A stretch of DNA of 64,000 nt from contig OW388305.1 of NCBI GenBank assembly GCA_936450465.1, forward strand, positions 53,434,625 through 53,498,624, in the 5' to 3' direction. Positions 33,550 to 43,586 of the stretch are shown piece after piece (the first letter of the stretch is position 1; each line of letters starts with the position of its first letter). The DNA is from Gibbula magus. Taxonomy: Eukaryota > Mollusca > Gastropoda > Trochida > Trochidae. The translations under genes were made by a program, and so were the position numbers. The notes under the pieces were generated by a model, which worked only from the letters and a program-made list of their open reading frames with translations, ran no database searches and was not told where the DNA came from.

Positions 33550-34030
33550 TAAATTTTCAAGGCGAAGCAGTGTGCAAGAGTCTATGGTTGAACTGCCTTG
33601 ACGTCATTTAATTACATTATTACATTCCTACTTTTTTTCTCATATTGCAACATTATTTACAATACAAACAAGTTGTTTATTATGTCTTATTTTTTTTGGA
33701 AATAAACTTCAATAATCACATAAGAATCTTATTGAGAAAAGAGCGTACGGGGCAAACTATTTAAACAGACACATTTTGAAGTGTAGGAGAGTTTATGAAT
33801 GGCATATGAGTACATTTTGTATTTTACAGTCTAATATCTCAAAATCCAAATTCGCCTGGGTATTTTTATTTTTACTATTTAAGTGATCTTTGGTAAGAAA
33901 AATAGTAACTAAATCTGAGCTTGGAATTACTAATTGTCTGTCCCTCATTATTTTTATGTCACAATATCACAATAATAAACTTCAGACAGATAATCTGTAA
34001 TTCCTCACAATTCCCCATCAACGATTCTGT
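33550..34030 (-). mobile_element. hairpin-rich DNA element, second copy (diverged)
   Basis: An inverted, diverged copy of 1780-2340. GAGAGTTTATGAATGGCATA followed by TGAGTAC near 33788 mirrors the block near 2015. GGCGAAGCAGTGTGCAAGAG near 33560 mirrors the block near 2320. The hairpin region is represented at 33890-34020. Confidence 0.65.
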
Positions 34031-34074
34031 GACTGAATAATACACTCAGTGAAATATACAGAATATTTGATGCT

Positions 34075-35645
34075 GATACGATGCAACTCTACTGAAAGGT
34101 CCCTCAAAAGCCGGTACAGGTTTTAATAGAGCAGGAGGACTTGTTTCATTAGGTGCAAAATTCATATCAGCCACATCATATCTCATACTGGGCCAACATT
34201 TTTATTAACATCCAAATGACCTGCCACAGAACTTGCATGTCCAGCGACCTCTTCCTCATCAAAACATTATCTTTAAAGTAATAACAAACTGGAACCTAGC
34301 TGTCACCTCATAAGAAATAGCCATACTAGATAACTTCTTCCATCCAACAACCTCCCTCTAATAAGCTGATCTCTGAAACGAATGTGATCACCGCATGACA
34401 CACTATCAGACTGATCTTAGACCCGGGGAGTAACTATCCTTAGAAGTGAAGTAAACACCCTTTACCTAATCAAAAGGATGATCCATAAAAGTATGTAATT
34501 GTAATGGAATCATTCAACAAAGAAGCCTTGGAAGAAATATCTTTCGACATTAACCGAATCAACACCCAAGTAGGAAACATACCCGGAAATTCATCATCCA
34601 AACTTTTCGTAGTAACCTTTCCGCAGAAACATTGACAATAGCATCAACACAAACTTTGCCAAACATAAGAGCATTACCAATCAACATGCACCCTCGGTTA
34701 CCCATGGTTTTATATATGCTCCGTTACTCTCCACTATATCACCCATGGGAAATTTCATCAGAGAAATCTGTACTGAAATTACCCGCCCTTGGCCGGCGTG
34801 AGCCAATCAAACCGCTACGCAGCTTGGACCTGCGAGCCAATGACAATTCATATCACTTCGTTAAAAAACATGCGAGGTCATTTTGTTACCCATCCGTCAC
34901 CGGTTATCTCCCTTAACCATTTCCGTCTTATCGTATTGAGTATTTTCTTTGGTTACTGACTTCGTCACGCCGGCCAAGGGCGGGTAATTTTAGTACAGAT
35001 TTCGCTGACAGAGTTTCCCATGGGTGATATAATGGAGAGTAACGGAGCATATATAAAACCATGGGTAACCGAGGATGATCAACATGTAGCCACCCAGAAT
35101 TGGAAGAGAATCCTGAACACCAATTTTCACCTTACCAGATATCAGATCTGAAGTGAAATTCACAAAATGGAGAGGAGCAAGGGCATTGCCATCTGTACCC
35201 AGAAGCAAAACTTCTAGGTTCACTGAAAACTCAAGGGAGAAAAAGGCAAACATCTTTCAAAATCAACGACAGAAGAGTTCCAGTGTCCCTCAAAATAATA
35301 ACAGGCCTCGGAGAAAAAGTATCCCCCAAATGTGACACAGAGGCTTTGGAAAACAAGGGGTAAATATTTCTTCGGAACAACAACAGAATCTGAAGACGTA
35401 CTTTCACAATGAAAACTCACCTTAGAATCATTTTAGGCACCGCAGATACAAATGCATTTGGGGATCCTGTGGACTGATTTTTAGCTTTGAGCTTGTAACC
35501 TGTAGAAATGAAATGACCTCGAGCCTTACAATGTGCTCATCAAGGGCCAGAATCACTGGATGTCTTAGGCTTCGACTGAGAATGTGACTGCTTGTCAGAA
35601 GAACTGGGACCTGTCTCAACATCATTCAAAAACTTCATGTACCAA
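34075..35645 (-). pseudogene. old Ty3/Gypsy gag-pol remnant
   Basis: Read on the minus strand from 35640, a segment with KARGHFISTGYKLKAK resembles a Gag zinc-knuckle region. A protease-region segment follows with LLLGTDGNALAPLHFVN and LISGKVKIGVQDSLPILGG (about 35215-35080). After the 389-bp insertion at 34689-35077, pieces resemble the protease-to-RT spacer of such elements. Many stops and frameshifts are present. It is a different and much older element than the intact one at 25463-30150. It lies in intron 3, antisense to the host gene. Ends are approximate. Confidence 0.55.
34689..35077. mobile_element. Mutator-like MITE with 9-bp target duplication
   Basis: It is 389 bp with terminal inverted repeats of over 100 bp. 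The left end has CACCCTCGGTTACCCATGG and the right end CCATGGGTAACCGAGGATG. The repeats are continuous through the block CCCGCCCTTGGCCGGCGTGA. Flanking direct repeats ATCAACATG (34680-34688 and 35078-35086) are 9 bp, the size made by Mutator-like transposases. It interrupts the old Gypsy remnant. It has no coding capacity. Confidence 0.85.
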
Positions 35646-35683
35646 AATCTTACCTGGAGAAAAGTCCTTTTGGCGAAAATATA

Positions 35684-37222
35684 CACAGTAAAAAAAAGTT
35701 AAGCACCCCCAAATTAAAAGTTATGTACCATTTTGGATGTTATGATCATGTTATTCAAATCGATAGACAGGCCAAATATGGTATTCTGGATGGGAACTGG
35801 TGTGGTTTCTGTTATGGTATGATTCCACGAACGGAGCTATTGGCATGCATATCATGCAACCCATGATTTCACCCTTCGACTTACCATGGCTAAATAAACA
35901 CCTTTTACCGCTTCAATGTCAGTTCAATACACAAAATTCATGAACAATGCCACGAAGGAGATTGTCCGAGGCTACGAGATGGCAAATTATTGGACAGCAT
36001 TTAGCAGGTTTCTCCTACAAGGAAATTGGGAGAAGAACTGGTTACCACTATTCGGTCATCAGTCGTTTAGTGAGGAAACATGCCCAAACTAACCATTTTT
36101 TCGATCGACCACGTTCCGGAAGGCCCCGAGCTACCACATTGCAAGAGGACAGGAACCTATTGCGTCATCAACAACGTCAACCGTTTGCTTCAAGTACCGT
36201 CTTGAAACAAGCCTGGCTACCCTATAGACGTAACAGCAATCAGACGGTGAGGAACCGCCTCAAAGCAGCAGGTTTAAGGTCTCGACGTGTCATCAGACGT
36301 CCAAACCTTACTAATTGTCATAAATGGGATCAAGGGATGTGGTGTGGTGACCGGCAGCGTTGGAACCTGAGGTCATGGAGACGTATCCACTGGTCAGAGG
36401 AAAGTCGCTTTCTCCTCCATACCGTTGACGGGCGAATCAGAGTTTGGAGAGTCAAGAACAGTTGATACACACCAAGGAACATTCTTCCAAGGGTTCCATA
36501 TGGTGGAGGATCCGTTATTGTGTTGGATTGCTTTTCTTTTGATTGCAAGTTGGATTTGGTGACACTACAAGGCACACTTACCGGCGCCCGCTACATTGCA
36601 GAAGTGTTGGATCCAGTTGTGATTGACCATTTTGATGATCACAGACTTGCAACTCGACCCCTGTTCATGGATTATAATGCTCGGCCTCACCATTCATGAG
36701 CTGTGACTCAACATCTGGAGAACAATGCTGTTTCTCGTATCCCCTGGCCAGCATTGTCTCCAGATTTGCATCCCATCGAGCATGTCTGGGACATGATTGG
36801 TCGACGTCTACAGAGAAGGAACCCTGCTCCACCCAATCTAAGACAACTGGAGACCTCACTTCACGATGAGTGGCAGCAAATCCCCATGGAAGAATTAAAG
36901 AACCTTGTCAGGGGTATGCCCAGAAGACTGGCAGCAGTACTTCAGGCACGCGGTGGCAGCACACGATATTGCCACTAAATCGTTCCGAAGACAATGGCAC
37001 GAGACTGTGTTTTTCACCATTTTCCAGTCAATTTTTGTTTCCTGTTTTTGGTCATTTGAAATCTCTGAAGATTACACAAAAATGTCAACGAATAAAACAA
37101 TTAATTACTCTTACATCTGAAATTCGTTTTTCCACTTCGGGATGTTTAGTTTTGCTATAATGGGTCTCTGAAACATACCCTTATCAAAAAAAAGAAGGGG
37201 GTGCTTAACCTTTTTTACTGTG
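35684..37222 (+). mobile_element. Tc1/mariner element 2 (about 1.54 kb)
   Basis: The terminal inverted repeats are CACAGTAAAAAAAAGTTAAG then CACCCCC at the left, and the matching reverse complement at the right (GGGGGTGCTTAACC ... TTACTGTG). TA precedes the left end. The right end may extend a few bases. It carries the transposase pseudogene 35947-36978. Confidence 0.85.
35947..36978 (+). pseudogene. Tc1-like transposase, full length with two in-frame TGA
   Basis: One frame of 344 codons runs the whole length, interrupted only by TGA at 36463-36465 and 36697-36699. The N-terminus is MPRRRLSEATRWQIIGQHLA. The HTH continues with YSVISRLVRKH, and the linker is DRPRSGRPRATT. The first catalytic position reads WSEESRF (Glu for the usual Asp). 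The second reads LFMDYNARPH, with Tyr where the usual Asp precedes Asn. The third Glu is kept in HPIEHVWD. The C-terminus is GGSTRYCH. The second stop fits a CGA to TGA change in a PHHSR-type motif. Loss of two catalytic acids means it is not autonomous even if the stops were read through. Confidence 0.9.
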
Positions 37223-38587
37223 TTTACTTGGAATTCACTGACCAATGAAAATAGTTAATAGTTAATATCGTTAAATGACCCTTGTTAATTCGAACCGCTG
37301 TAGGTAAGATGAACAAATCCTTCAAAAACATACTGATCTGCAGCAAGTGACAAATGACTTTACCTACTTTTTCTAGAGTAGAGTGTAGTTGGATAGTATG
37401 TAGTTGGATAGTGTGCAGTTGTTTAGTGGGTTCATTCTAGCTATGCCAACATTTGAATAAAATGGGTGTTTTTGGACAAAATGTTTGTTGGCTTACGAAG
37501 AAAAATGTACAGGTGATAATTATCAAGAACAACATGTTTTTGGTCATTTATAATCCGGGTTATTAAAACAACGAACAAATTAACAAAACTTCACAACTTT
37601 TATTTACATTTTAAAAATACAAAAAGCATGTAATGAGGGATTGATATTTTAAAAACGTTTTAAAACCCAGTTACAGTTGATTTAAGATATTTAATATTTA
37701 AACATTTAAAATGAAATAGAATTAATAATTAATATCAGTTTGAAATATATAAATAAACAAATAGTTGAAACATTGAATATTACACATTAGATGTGTGAGG
37801 TTTTCGATCAGCGGTTAAAATATTAATATATTATCTCCATTGCCACCATTTACCATGAGGAAAGGCTCCCCTGTTGTTGTTTCAGTCCATATTCCATTGA
37901 GTTGAATTTCTTGGCTTGAGGAAGGAAGTTTTGGTAACAACCTTGAATGTTTATAATAAGTCCACCTTTACATGACTGAATGTTGGAATTTGTTCAACCA
38001 GACCTTGACTTTCATTGTCCATTTCTTGGTTTCTTCACTTTAAATCGTTAGTAATTATGTACAATACTTGGGATTTCCGAGATGATTCGTCATAACATAT
38101 CATATGTAAACAAAAGCGTTTGTCATTATAAAATGTTACCAACGATGGTGATACTACACTTTTATATGGTGTTCTTATATAGTGGGCCCTTTCATAAAAA
38201 TATATATTTAGCTTACAAGATAATTGAGGAAGGAAATCCAAACTGAGTAAATTTAACTTAAAACAATCTAGTATTGTGAACCATGTTCACCAGTTATCAG
38301 TTACTCAGGCTGGTTTTGAACTGTGTTAATTGGTTCGACTGGATTAACAATTTCTTTTGTTAAAATTTTGTTGGCGTTCCAAGAATAGCATTCTCCCAAA
38401 TTTTGACCCACCAGAGAAGACACTGTTTAGTGTATATTGTTTAGCTGAAAAAAAACCAATTCTCTGGGAAAAAAGCATGATCTTCAGGTAAATTAATACA
38501 TAAAATAAATAACCAGGATTGAATGTATTGCAATTAGATGAACTGTAAGACCATCTAACTAACCTTATGTTTTTTATCGTTTTGCAG
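37223..38587. other. intron 3, unassigned part
   Basis: AT-rich, with no recognised element. It includes the short direct repeats TAGTTGGATAGTATG near 37387-37420. Confidence 0.4.
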
Positions 38588-38710
38588 GATACCGAACAAA
38601 ATGAATTTTGGTGGGGTAGTCAGCATGAAACCAGAACAGTTCCTTAAGGTGAATGGCTACCCAAACAGCTACTTCGAGTATGGCTTTGAAGATCATGAAT
38701 TAGGACAAAG
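38588..38710 (+). CDS. GT7 glycosyltransferase, exon 4 (catalytic loop)
   Basis: The acceptor is TTTTGCAG and the donor is CAAAG before GTAATG. It encodes residues 206-246. The stretch NFGGVVSMKPEQFLKVNGYP matches the family's YFGGVSALTxEQFxKINGFP. The catalytic loop follows as FEYGFEDHELGQR where most members have a WGWGGEDDD-type loop. E240 and D241 of the loop are kept, but both Trp are replaced and the following acids are H and E. The residue before FGG is Asn. In vertebrate galactosyltransferases it is Tyr, and in invertebrate GalNAc-transferases Ile or Leu. Confidence 0.92.
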
Positions 38711-39447
38711 GTAATGGTATATAGTAAAATTAACGATGTGCAGGCATGGAACCTTAACATCCGTTTCCACTGTATGACTTGTCCTGTCAACACCTGTCAA
38801 CAGGTCTATAGGCAAGTGAGTTTACTGTATAACTGGCCATTAGAGTATATATGCATAGCTAAAGGGTTTTCACATAGTTAAGCTATACTCCGGTTTCTCT
38901 GGGAAAAGGACCACGAAACCACTGTATAACACTACTAATACTATTACAACAGGTTTTCATCAATATAAAAATATACTCTAATTAAGTTAAATTTAATTTG
39001 ATCACATAGGTTAGTTTACAATCGCATTGTAATATCTACAAATTACTTTAATTTCTTTTTAATTTGTACTCAATTGACAAATATCCAAAATTCAACATTG
39101 TCATGTTTGAACAGATGGAACATGCAGTCCTACCCTACACTACACTATACTACACTATCGATAGGCCACACTGAGTTTCTGACAGGGCTATTTGTGACGT
39201 TTTAAACTATGCAATTGTCTTCTCAATGGTATTTACTTGAAATGTCCTTATGATGTACATTGGCATAGTCTTATTTTCAGATAACCATATTACCATACTC
39301 TAAAAACAATCCTGGAATATAAACTTTATTCTGGTGTACGTTTCAAGAAATAAATAGAGAATCTCATCCAAGTGTCTTCTGATATCAAATATATCAACAC
39401 GAGTTGATTAAAGTTACAAATATCCGAGTCTTGCCGAGGATATTTTT
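38711..39447. other. intron 4, unassigned part
   Basis: No recognised element. A short CTACACTACACTATACTACA run is at about 39135-39160. Confidence 0.4.
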
Positions 39448-39955
39448 AGCTCATCTGGCCTGAAAGGCCCGATGGGCTTATGGCATGGCATGGTGTCCGG
39501 CGTCCGTCTGTCCATCTGTAAACTTTTCGCATTTTCATCTTCTTCAGAACCACCTAGTCTAGGGAGCTGAAATTTTGTGTGCATACTCCTTGGCTAATGG
39601 GGATTCTAAAGTGTAGATTTCATGACCCCATGACCTCAAATGGGGTCACAGGGGCTATAACCCCAAAAACCTATTTTCATCTTCTTCTCCAGTTCCAAAA
39701 GGTCTAGAGAGCTGAAAAGTTGTGTGCAGACTCCTTGGCTAATGGGGATTCTAAATTGTAGATTTGGTGACCCCGTGACCTTAAATGGGGTCACAGGGGT
39801 CAAAACCCCAAAAACCTATTTTCATCGCCTTCTCCTGTTCCAAAAGTTCTAGAGAGCTGAAAAGTTATGTGCAGACTCATTGACTAATGGGGATTCTAAA
39901 TTGTAGATTTCATGACCCCATGACCTCAAATGTGGTCAGAGGTGGTGTCATGATG
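39448..39955 (-). mobile_element. tandem-core element, family C (minus orientation)
   Basis: It starts TTTTTAGCTCATCTGGCCTG followed by AAAGGCCCGATGGGC, the reverse complement of the family's hairpin-CTAA end. Three units follow with GACTCCTTGGCTAATGGGGA. It is cut off at about 39955 by family B sequence. Confidence 0.8.
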
Positions 39956-40118
39956 ATCATCAAATATGAAGACATTGGTTTCTATTGTTCATGACATGTA
40001 GCATAACAAGAGTTTGGAAAATGGTCAAAGGGTTGAGGTTGTCTTGACAATAAAGTCGAGATCACTAAAATTGATTGCTGGTTGGGTAATTCCCCAATGA
40101 AGGGTTTCACCGAATTTT
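39956..40118 (+). repeat. family B tandem-core fragment
   Basis: A single diverged unit with AGTTTGGAAAATGGTCAAAG and a GTCGAGATCACTAAAATTG block related to 23690-24300. Confidence 0.55.
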
Positions 40119-40127
40119 TAAGATATT

Positions 40128-40372
40128 GATGTACATTTTAACGCCTAATATCCAGTGCAATCACTGTTCAATGGCAGTACATTATTACCCTTAACAAATT
40201 ATGCTGCTACTAAATTCTCAGTACCACCCGTGTTCAGGTACCCATTTAACCAGTTTGGTGGACCGAGTGCAATGCGGATGAAGTTCCATGCCCAGGGGCA
40301 CAATGCAGTATAAGACCTAGGTCACAAATTTTTGGTGTCTCCACCAAGATTTGAACGCGGGCCGTTGGCTTG
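40128..40372 (-). repeat. tRNA-derived SINE, third family (copy 1)
   Basis: Read on the minus strand, a head with CGTTCAAATC(TTGGTGG) is followed by GGTCTTATACTGCATTGTGC, CATCCGCATTGCACTCGGTC and a tail ATTGAACAGTGATTGCACTG then GATATTAGG. Better preserved copies lie at 46085-46328 and 52786-53030. Confidence 0.65.
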
Positions 40373-40675
40373 AAGTAATGTATTGAACGATTTTATTGTT
40401 GCACAGTTAATAATTCAAGAGCCTCCAGATCACCTACATTAATGAGTTCATGTCAATTGTGTTTAGGCAATCACAAGTCATTTTGTAAAATCTTTCCAAG
40501 GTTTTTTTAAACATGAGGACAGTTTATAAATATATGCTTTCGCAAAAAAATAACAACCTTTATATGTTGATGATATGAACCTATCATTTGGTACAGGAGG
40601 TATTAGCAATGGAAATGAAGCATTCTAGTTTTACCTAAATCATAAAGACTCAGAATTTGGTCTTAATCTATCTAG

Positions 40676-40857
40676 TGAGTGAGTGAGTGAGTTGGTGTTT
40701 AACGCCGCTTTCAAGAGTATTTCACTTATATCACGGCTGCCAGTATTATGGCAGGGAGAAAGCCTGCATCGCCATGTGGCTATGCTTTGCGGATTCGAAC
40801 CCCGAACCTCTTTATCCGAAGCCGAACGTGCTAATCACTGCGCTATCCCGCCCCCCT
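40676..40857 (-). repeat. tRNA-Arg-like SINE (copy 2), with (TCAC)n tail
   Basis: On the minus strand it has a tRNA-like head (AGCGCAGTGATTAGC, TTCGGCTTCGGAT, GGTTCGAATCC). It runs directly into the tail part GCCACATGGCGATGCAGGCT, GGCAGCCGTGATATAAGTGA and CTTGAAAGCGGCG, and ends in CACTCACTCACT. Compared with 63335-63647 the middle of the element is missing. Confidence 0.8.
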
Positions 40858-41259
40858 TAATCTATCTAAAATATAAAACTGAGTATTAAGATATTGGCAG
40901 ACTTGAATTACCTAAAAGAGTACAATACACTATTACAAGTACAAGAAAAGACCAAACATTTATAAACAAAAGTAGAAATAAAGTTATCAAAGATTGAGGT
41001 AGGGTTATGACCTTTTACTGCATATTGTGAAACAATTTATCACACTCATAAGTAACCACACTCCCTTATTTATAAGTAACCGCACTAGTCTTCATTACAT
41101 TTCTCACAATTTTATAACAGTTTACCACATCATTACATCTACCACTTTTTTACTACAATTTACCGCATTTATTAAATCTTATGTCGTATTTATAACGTGG
41201 GAATGTGACAATAATTTGATTGAATGAATCACATGAACAAGTATATTTTATGACAAAAT

Positions 41260-42095
41260 TAATTTTTTTACTTCTCCTCCAGAACCAGGGACTTTAGTAA
41301 GCTAAAATGTTTTTTACAGACTCCTTGGCCAATGGGGATTATAAATTGTACATTTGGTGACCATGTGACCCCTAATATAGGTAACAGGAGTCATGAACTA
41401 AAGAGCTATTTTTATCTTTTTCTACAGATTCTTGGGAAAATGATGATTCCATTAAATTGTAGATTTGGTGATCCTGTGATCCCAAATATTGGTCAAAGGG
41501 ATCATGACCTAGAAAACTATTTCCAGGATCTAGAAAGCTGTTGTTGTGTACGGACTCCGTGGCAAATGAGGAATTTAAATTATAGATTTATAGATTTTAT
41601 AGATAACTCTCTGGCCCTTAAAATGGCTCAAGGGCTCGTTCCCTAAAATCCTGTTCAGATGGGGATTATAAAGTGTACATTTGAAGCCTGATGAGCTACA
41701 GAGCCCATGCATCAATAGTTATTTCAATGAAGTAATCAATTAATAAGCAAATATTATGTTTTGAGTTATAAAATCATTCAATCTAGAAAGCTAAAATGGC
41801 CATGGCCATGGCCAATTGGGACTCTAAATTGTAGATTTGTTTACTCATTGACCCTCATTGACAAGCTATCAGATCTTCTCCAGAACTAAAATATCTGGGA
41901 AGCTAAAGTGTTGAATACAAGGGCCAAGGGTTATTCTACTAAATTGTAAATTTTTTATTTTTCATTTTCTCAGGTTCAAAAGGATCTAGAAAGCTGAAAT
42001 GTTGTGCATAAACTCCTTGATCAGTGGTGTTTCTAAATTATGGATTTGGTATCTATGTGGACCCTAAAAGGGCTCAAGGACATTTTCAACTTTAT
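41260..42095 (-). mobile_element. tandem-core element, family C (degenerate)
   Basis: Several decayed units with GACTCCTTGGCCAATGGGGA, AAATTGTAGATTTGGTGA and a CTGATGAGCTACAGAGCCCAT end near 41680-41710. The ORF at 41332-41646 is a by-product. Confidence 0.6.
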
Positions 42096-42098
42096 ATA

Positions 42099-42921
42099 CT
42101 CATTGTAAAAATGGTTGACACCCCCTAATAGTTACAGGAATGAAATGTTATATAAACAAGGTAACGTGCCAGTTTCGATTATTTTTTTGGTAAAATATGT
42201 AACTACATGATGTCTTTTTGTGAAAAGTGACCGTGAGCATTTGCTATTTCTCCACTCTATTTGAGATCTTGGCATTGGTACATTGTTACAGTGTTTGAGT
42301 GTTCTCATTTCGGTTATAATAAATAAGTAAAAGATGCATTTGAAAATAATATTCTACTGAATCCAAAAATACCCAAATTCAGACAAAAACAGAAAATGGA
42401 TTTTAGCAAATTAAAATAGAAAATTAATATTGTTCGAAATCATATTTTCAAAAGTAAATGGCACAAAAAAAACGATGATAAACTATGAAATACTTTCCAT
42501 GTATGTATTGTGTGCGAACGAGATTCCATGATGATAAACTATGAAATACTTGCCATGTATGTATTGTGTGCGAATGAGATTCAATGAACAATTTTGGGTG
42601 TATTTGAATTCAGTAGAACTTTTTTCAAATGCATCTTTCACTTATTTATTATAACCGAAATGAGAACACTCAAACACTGTAACAATGTACCAATGCCAAG
42701 ATCTCAAGACACAAGGAATGAACTATTTTGACTAAATTTAATTTTTCTGATATTTCCCTTAATTTGGTATTTTAAAGTGGAGAAATAGCAAATGCTCAAG
42801 GACACTATTCACAAAAACTCATCCAGTAGTTACATGTTTTACCAAAAGAATAATCGAAACTGATACGTTACGTTGTTTATATAACATTTCATTCAGGGGG
42901 TGTCAACCATTTTTACCATGA

Positions 42922-42922
<1 letters not shown>
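42099..42922. mobile_element. 824-bp foldback element (long inverted repeat) in intron 4
   Basis: The left arm begins CTCATTGTAAAAATGGTTGA then CACCCCCTAA. The right arm ends with the complementary TAGTT...GGGGGTGTCAACCATTTT then TACCATGAG. The arms of roughly 270-330 bp pair through blocks such as GAGTGTTCTCATTTCGGTTA and AGATCTTGGCATTGGTACAT. The centre holds a 64-bp direct duplication (about 42474-42590). TA-rich flanks are consistent with TA target use. It ends 74 bp before exon 5. Confidence 0.88.

Positions 42923-42958
<36 letters not shown>
42923..42958. repeat. (TA)18 microsatellite
   Basis: A perfect TA run between the foldback element and exon 5. Confidence 0.95.
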
Positions 42959-42963
<5 letters not shown>

Positions 42964-42996
42964 TAAAGGATTTACTTTTCAATGATCACTTTTCAG

Positions 42997-43095
42997 AGTA
43001 TTGTACCATGGGATGAACAGGACACATTATCCACTTGCTGTATGCAGATACGAGGAATTTGCCCACAAGTCATATAGTAGGGATACAAAATTAAG
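42997..43095 (+). CDS. GT7 glycosyltransferase, exon 5
   Basis: The acceptor is CACTTTTCAG and the donor is TTAAG before GTAAGA. It encodes residues 247-279 with a split codon at each end. VLYHGMNRTHYP puts His251 where vertebrate members have the third manganese-ligand His after the catalytic loop. This is my alignment and is tentative because the surrounding sequence is divergent. NRT is a potential N-glycosylation site. The phases fit exons 4 and 6. Confidence 0.85.
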
Positions 43096-43387
43096 GTAAG
43101 ACTGTAAAAAGACTGTATAATGTACAGGTGCTACGACAGTACTCGTCAGAGTGATGTTTGAATGTTACAGAGCCTTACATCGAAAAAAATTCCAATATCG
43201 CATTGCAACATGTTTCAGCTATGATTTAGTTACTACATCCTGTTGATAACATACGGTTAATTTATGCTTACAAAAACATGGTTTTTCATCATGAAAACAG
43301 TTTCAGGAATTTTCGACTATAGAACATATGCTAGTGATAATAACGTTGTAAAAATCGATTACTAAGATTTATTTAATTATTTTCCAG

Positions 43388-43562
43388 TGGTATACATTTC
43401 CCAAAGTGGAAAGAGCGTGTGAACACAGACGGATTGAACTCTCTCTACTACACACTGAATGGGGTTATACACAAACCACTGTTTACCCATATATTCGTGG
43501 AGATCAATATGACTACAGTGAGAAACGCTTACAATGGAGACATAGTGGAAGGTGGAAAATGA
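43388..43562 (+). CDS. GT7 glycosyltransferase, exon 6 and stop
   Basis: The acceptor is ATTTTCCAG. The split codon AG|T and 57 further codons run to TGA at 43560-43562. DGLNSLYYTLNGVIHKPLFT matches the C-terminal DGLNSLxYxV segment of the family, followed by the strand THIFVEINMTTV. The correct frame is not the long open frame seen when reading from 43406. The family signature in this last exon, reached by in-phase splicing, is strong support for the gene model. Confidence 0.92.
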
Positions 43563-43586
43563 GACATCCCAGTTATGATCTAGTTG

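Larger units (their letters stand above)
18808..43562 (+). other. beta-1,4-galactosyltransferase-family gene (GT7), six exons
   Basis: Six exons join in matching phases to 1014 bp (337 residues plus stop), within the usual 300-400 of the family. The product should be a type II Golgi membrane enzyme moving a sugar from a UDP-sugar to a terminal GlcNAc. Order: short cytosolic tail; membrane anchor about residues 7-22; stem with LPPCP near 55-59; the RPRSC and VAIVIPYRDRD strands; FNRG; metal-binding DID at 175-177; FGG at 213-215; catalytic loop GFEDHE at 238-243; a His at 251 that may be the third metal ligand. Introns 1-4 are 4.3-6.9 kb and full of transposons; intron 5 is 292 bp. Donor specificity cannot be fixed: the loop and the residue before FGG differ from typical members. 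Gal, GalNAc and GlcNAc transfer all occur in the family, and a beta-1,4-GlcNAc transferase is known from a snail. Confidence 0.88.

Noticed and set aside
34990..35253. 87-codon minus ORF as an intact gene
   Set aside because: It crosses from the old Gypsy protease region into the Mutator-like MITE, so its C-terminal part is chance.
41332..41646. 104-codon ORF
   Set aside because: By-product of degenerate family C repeats.
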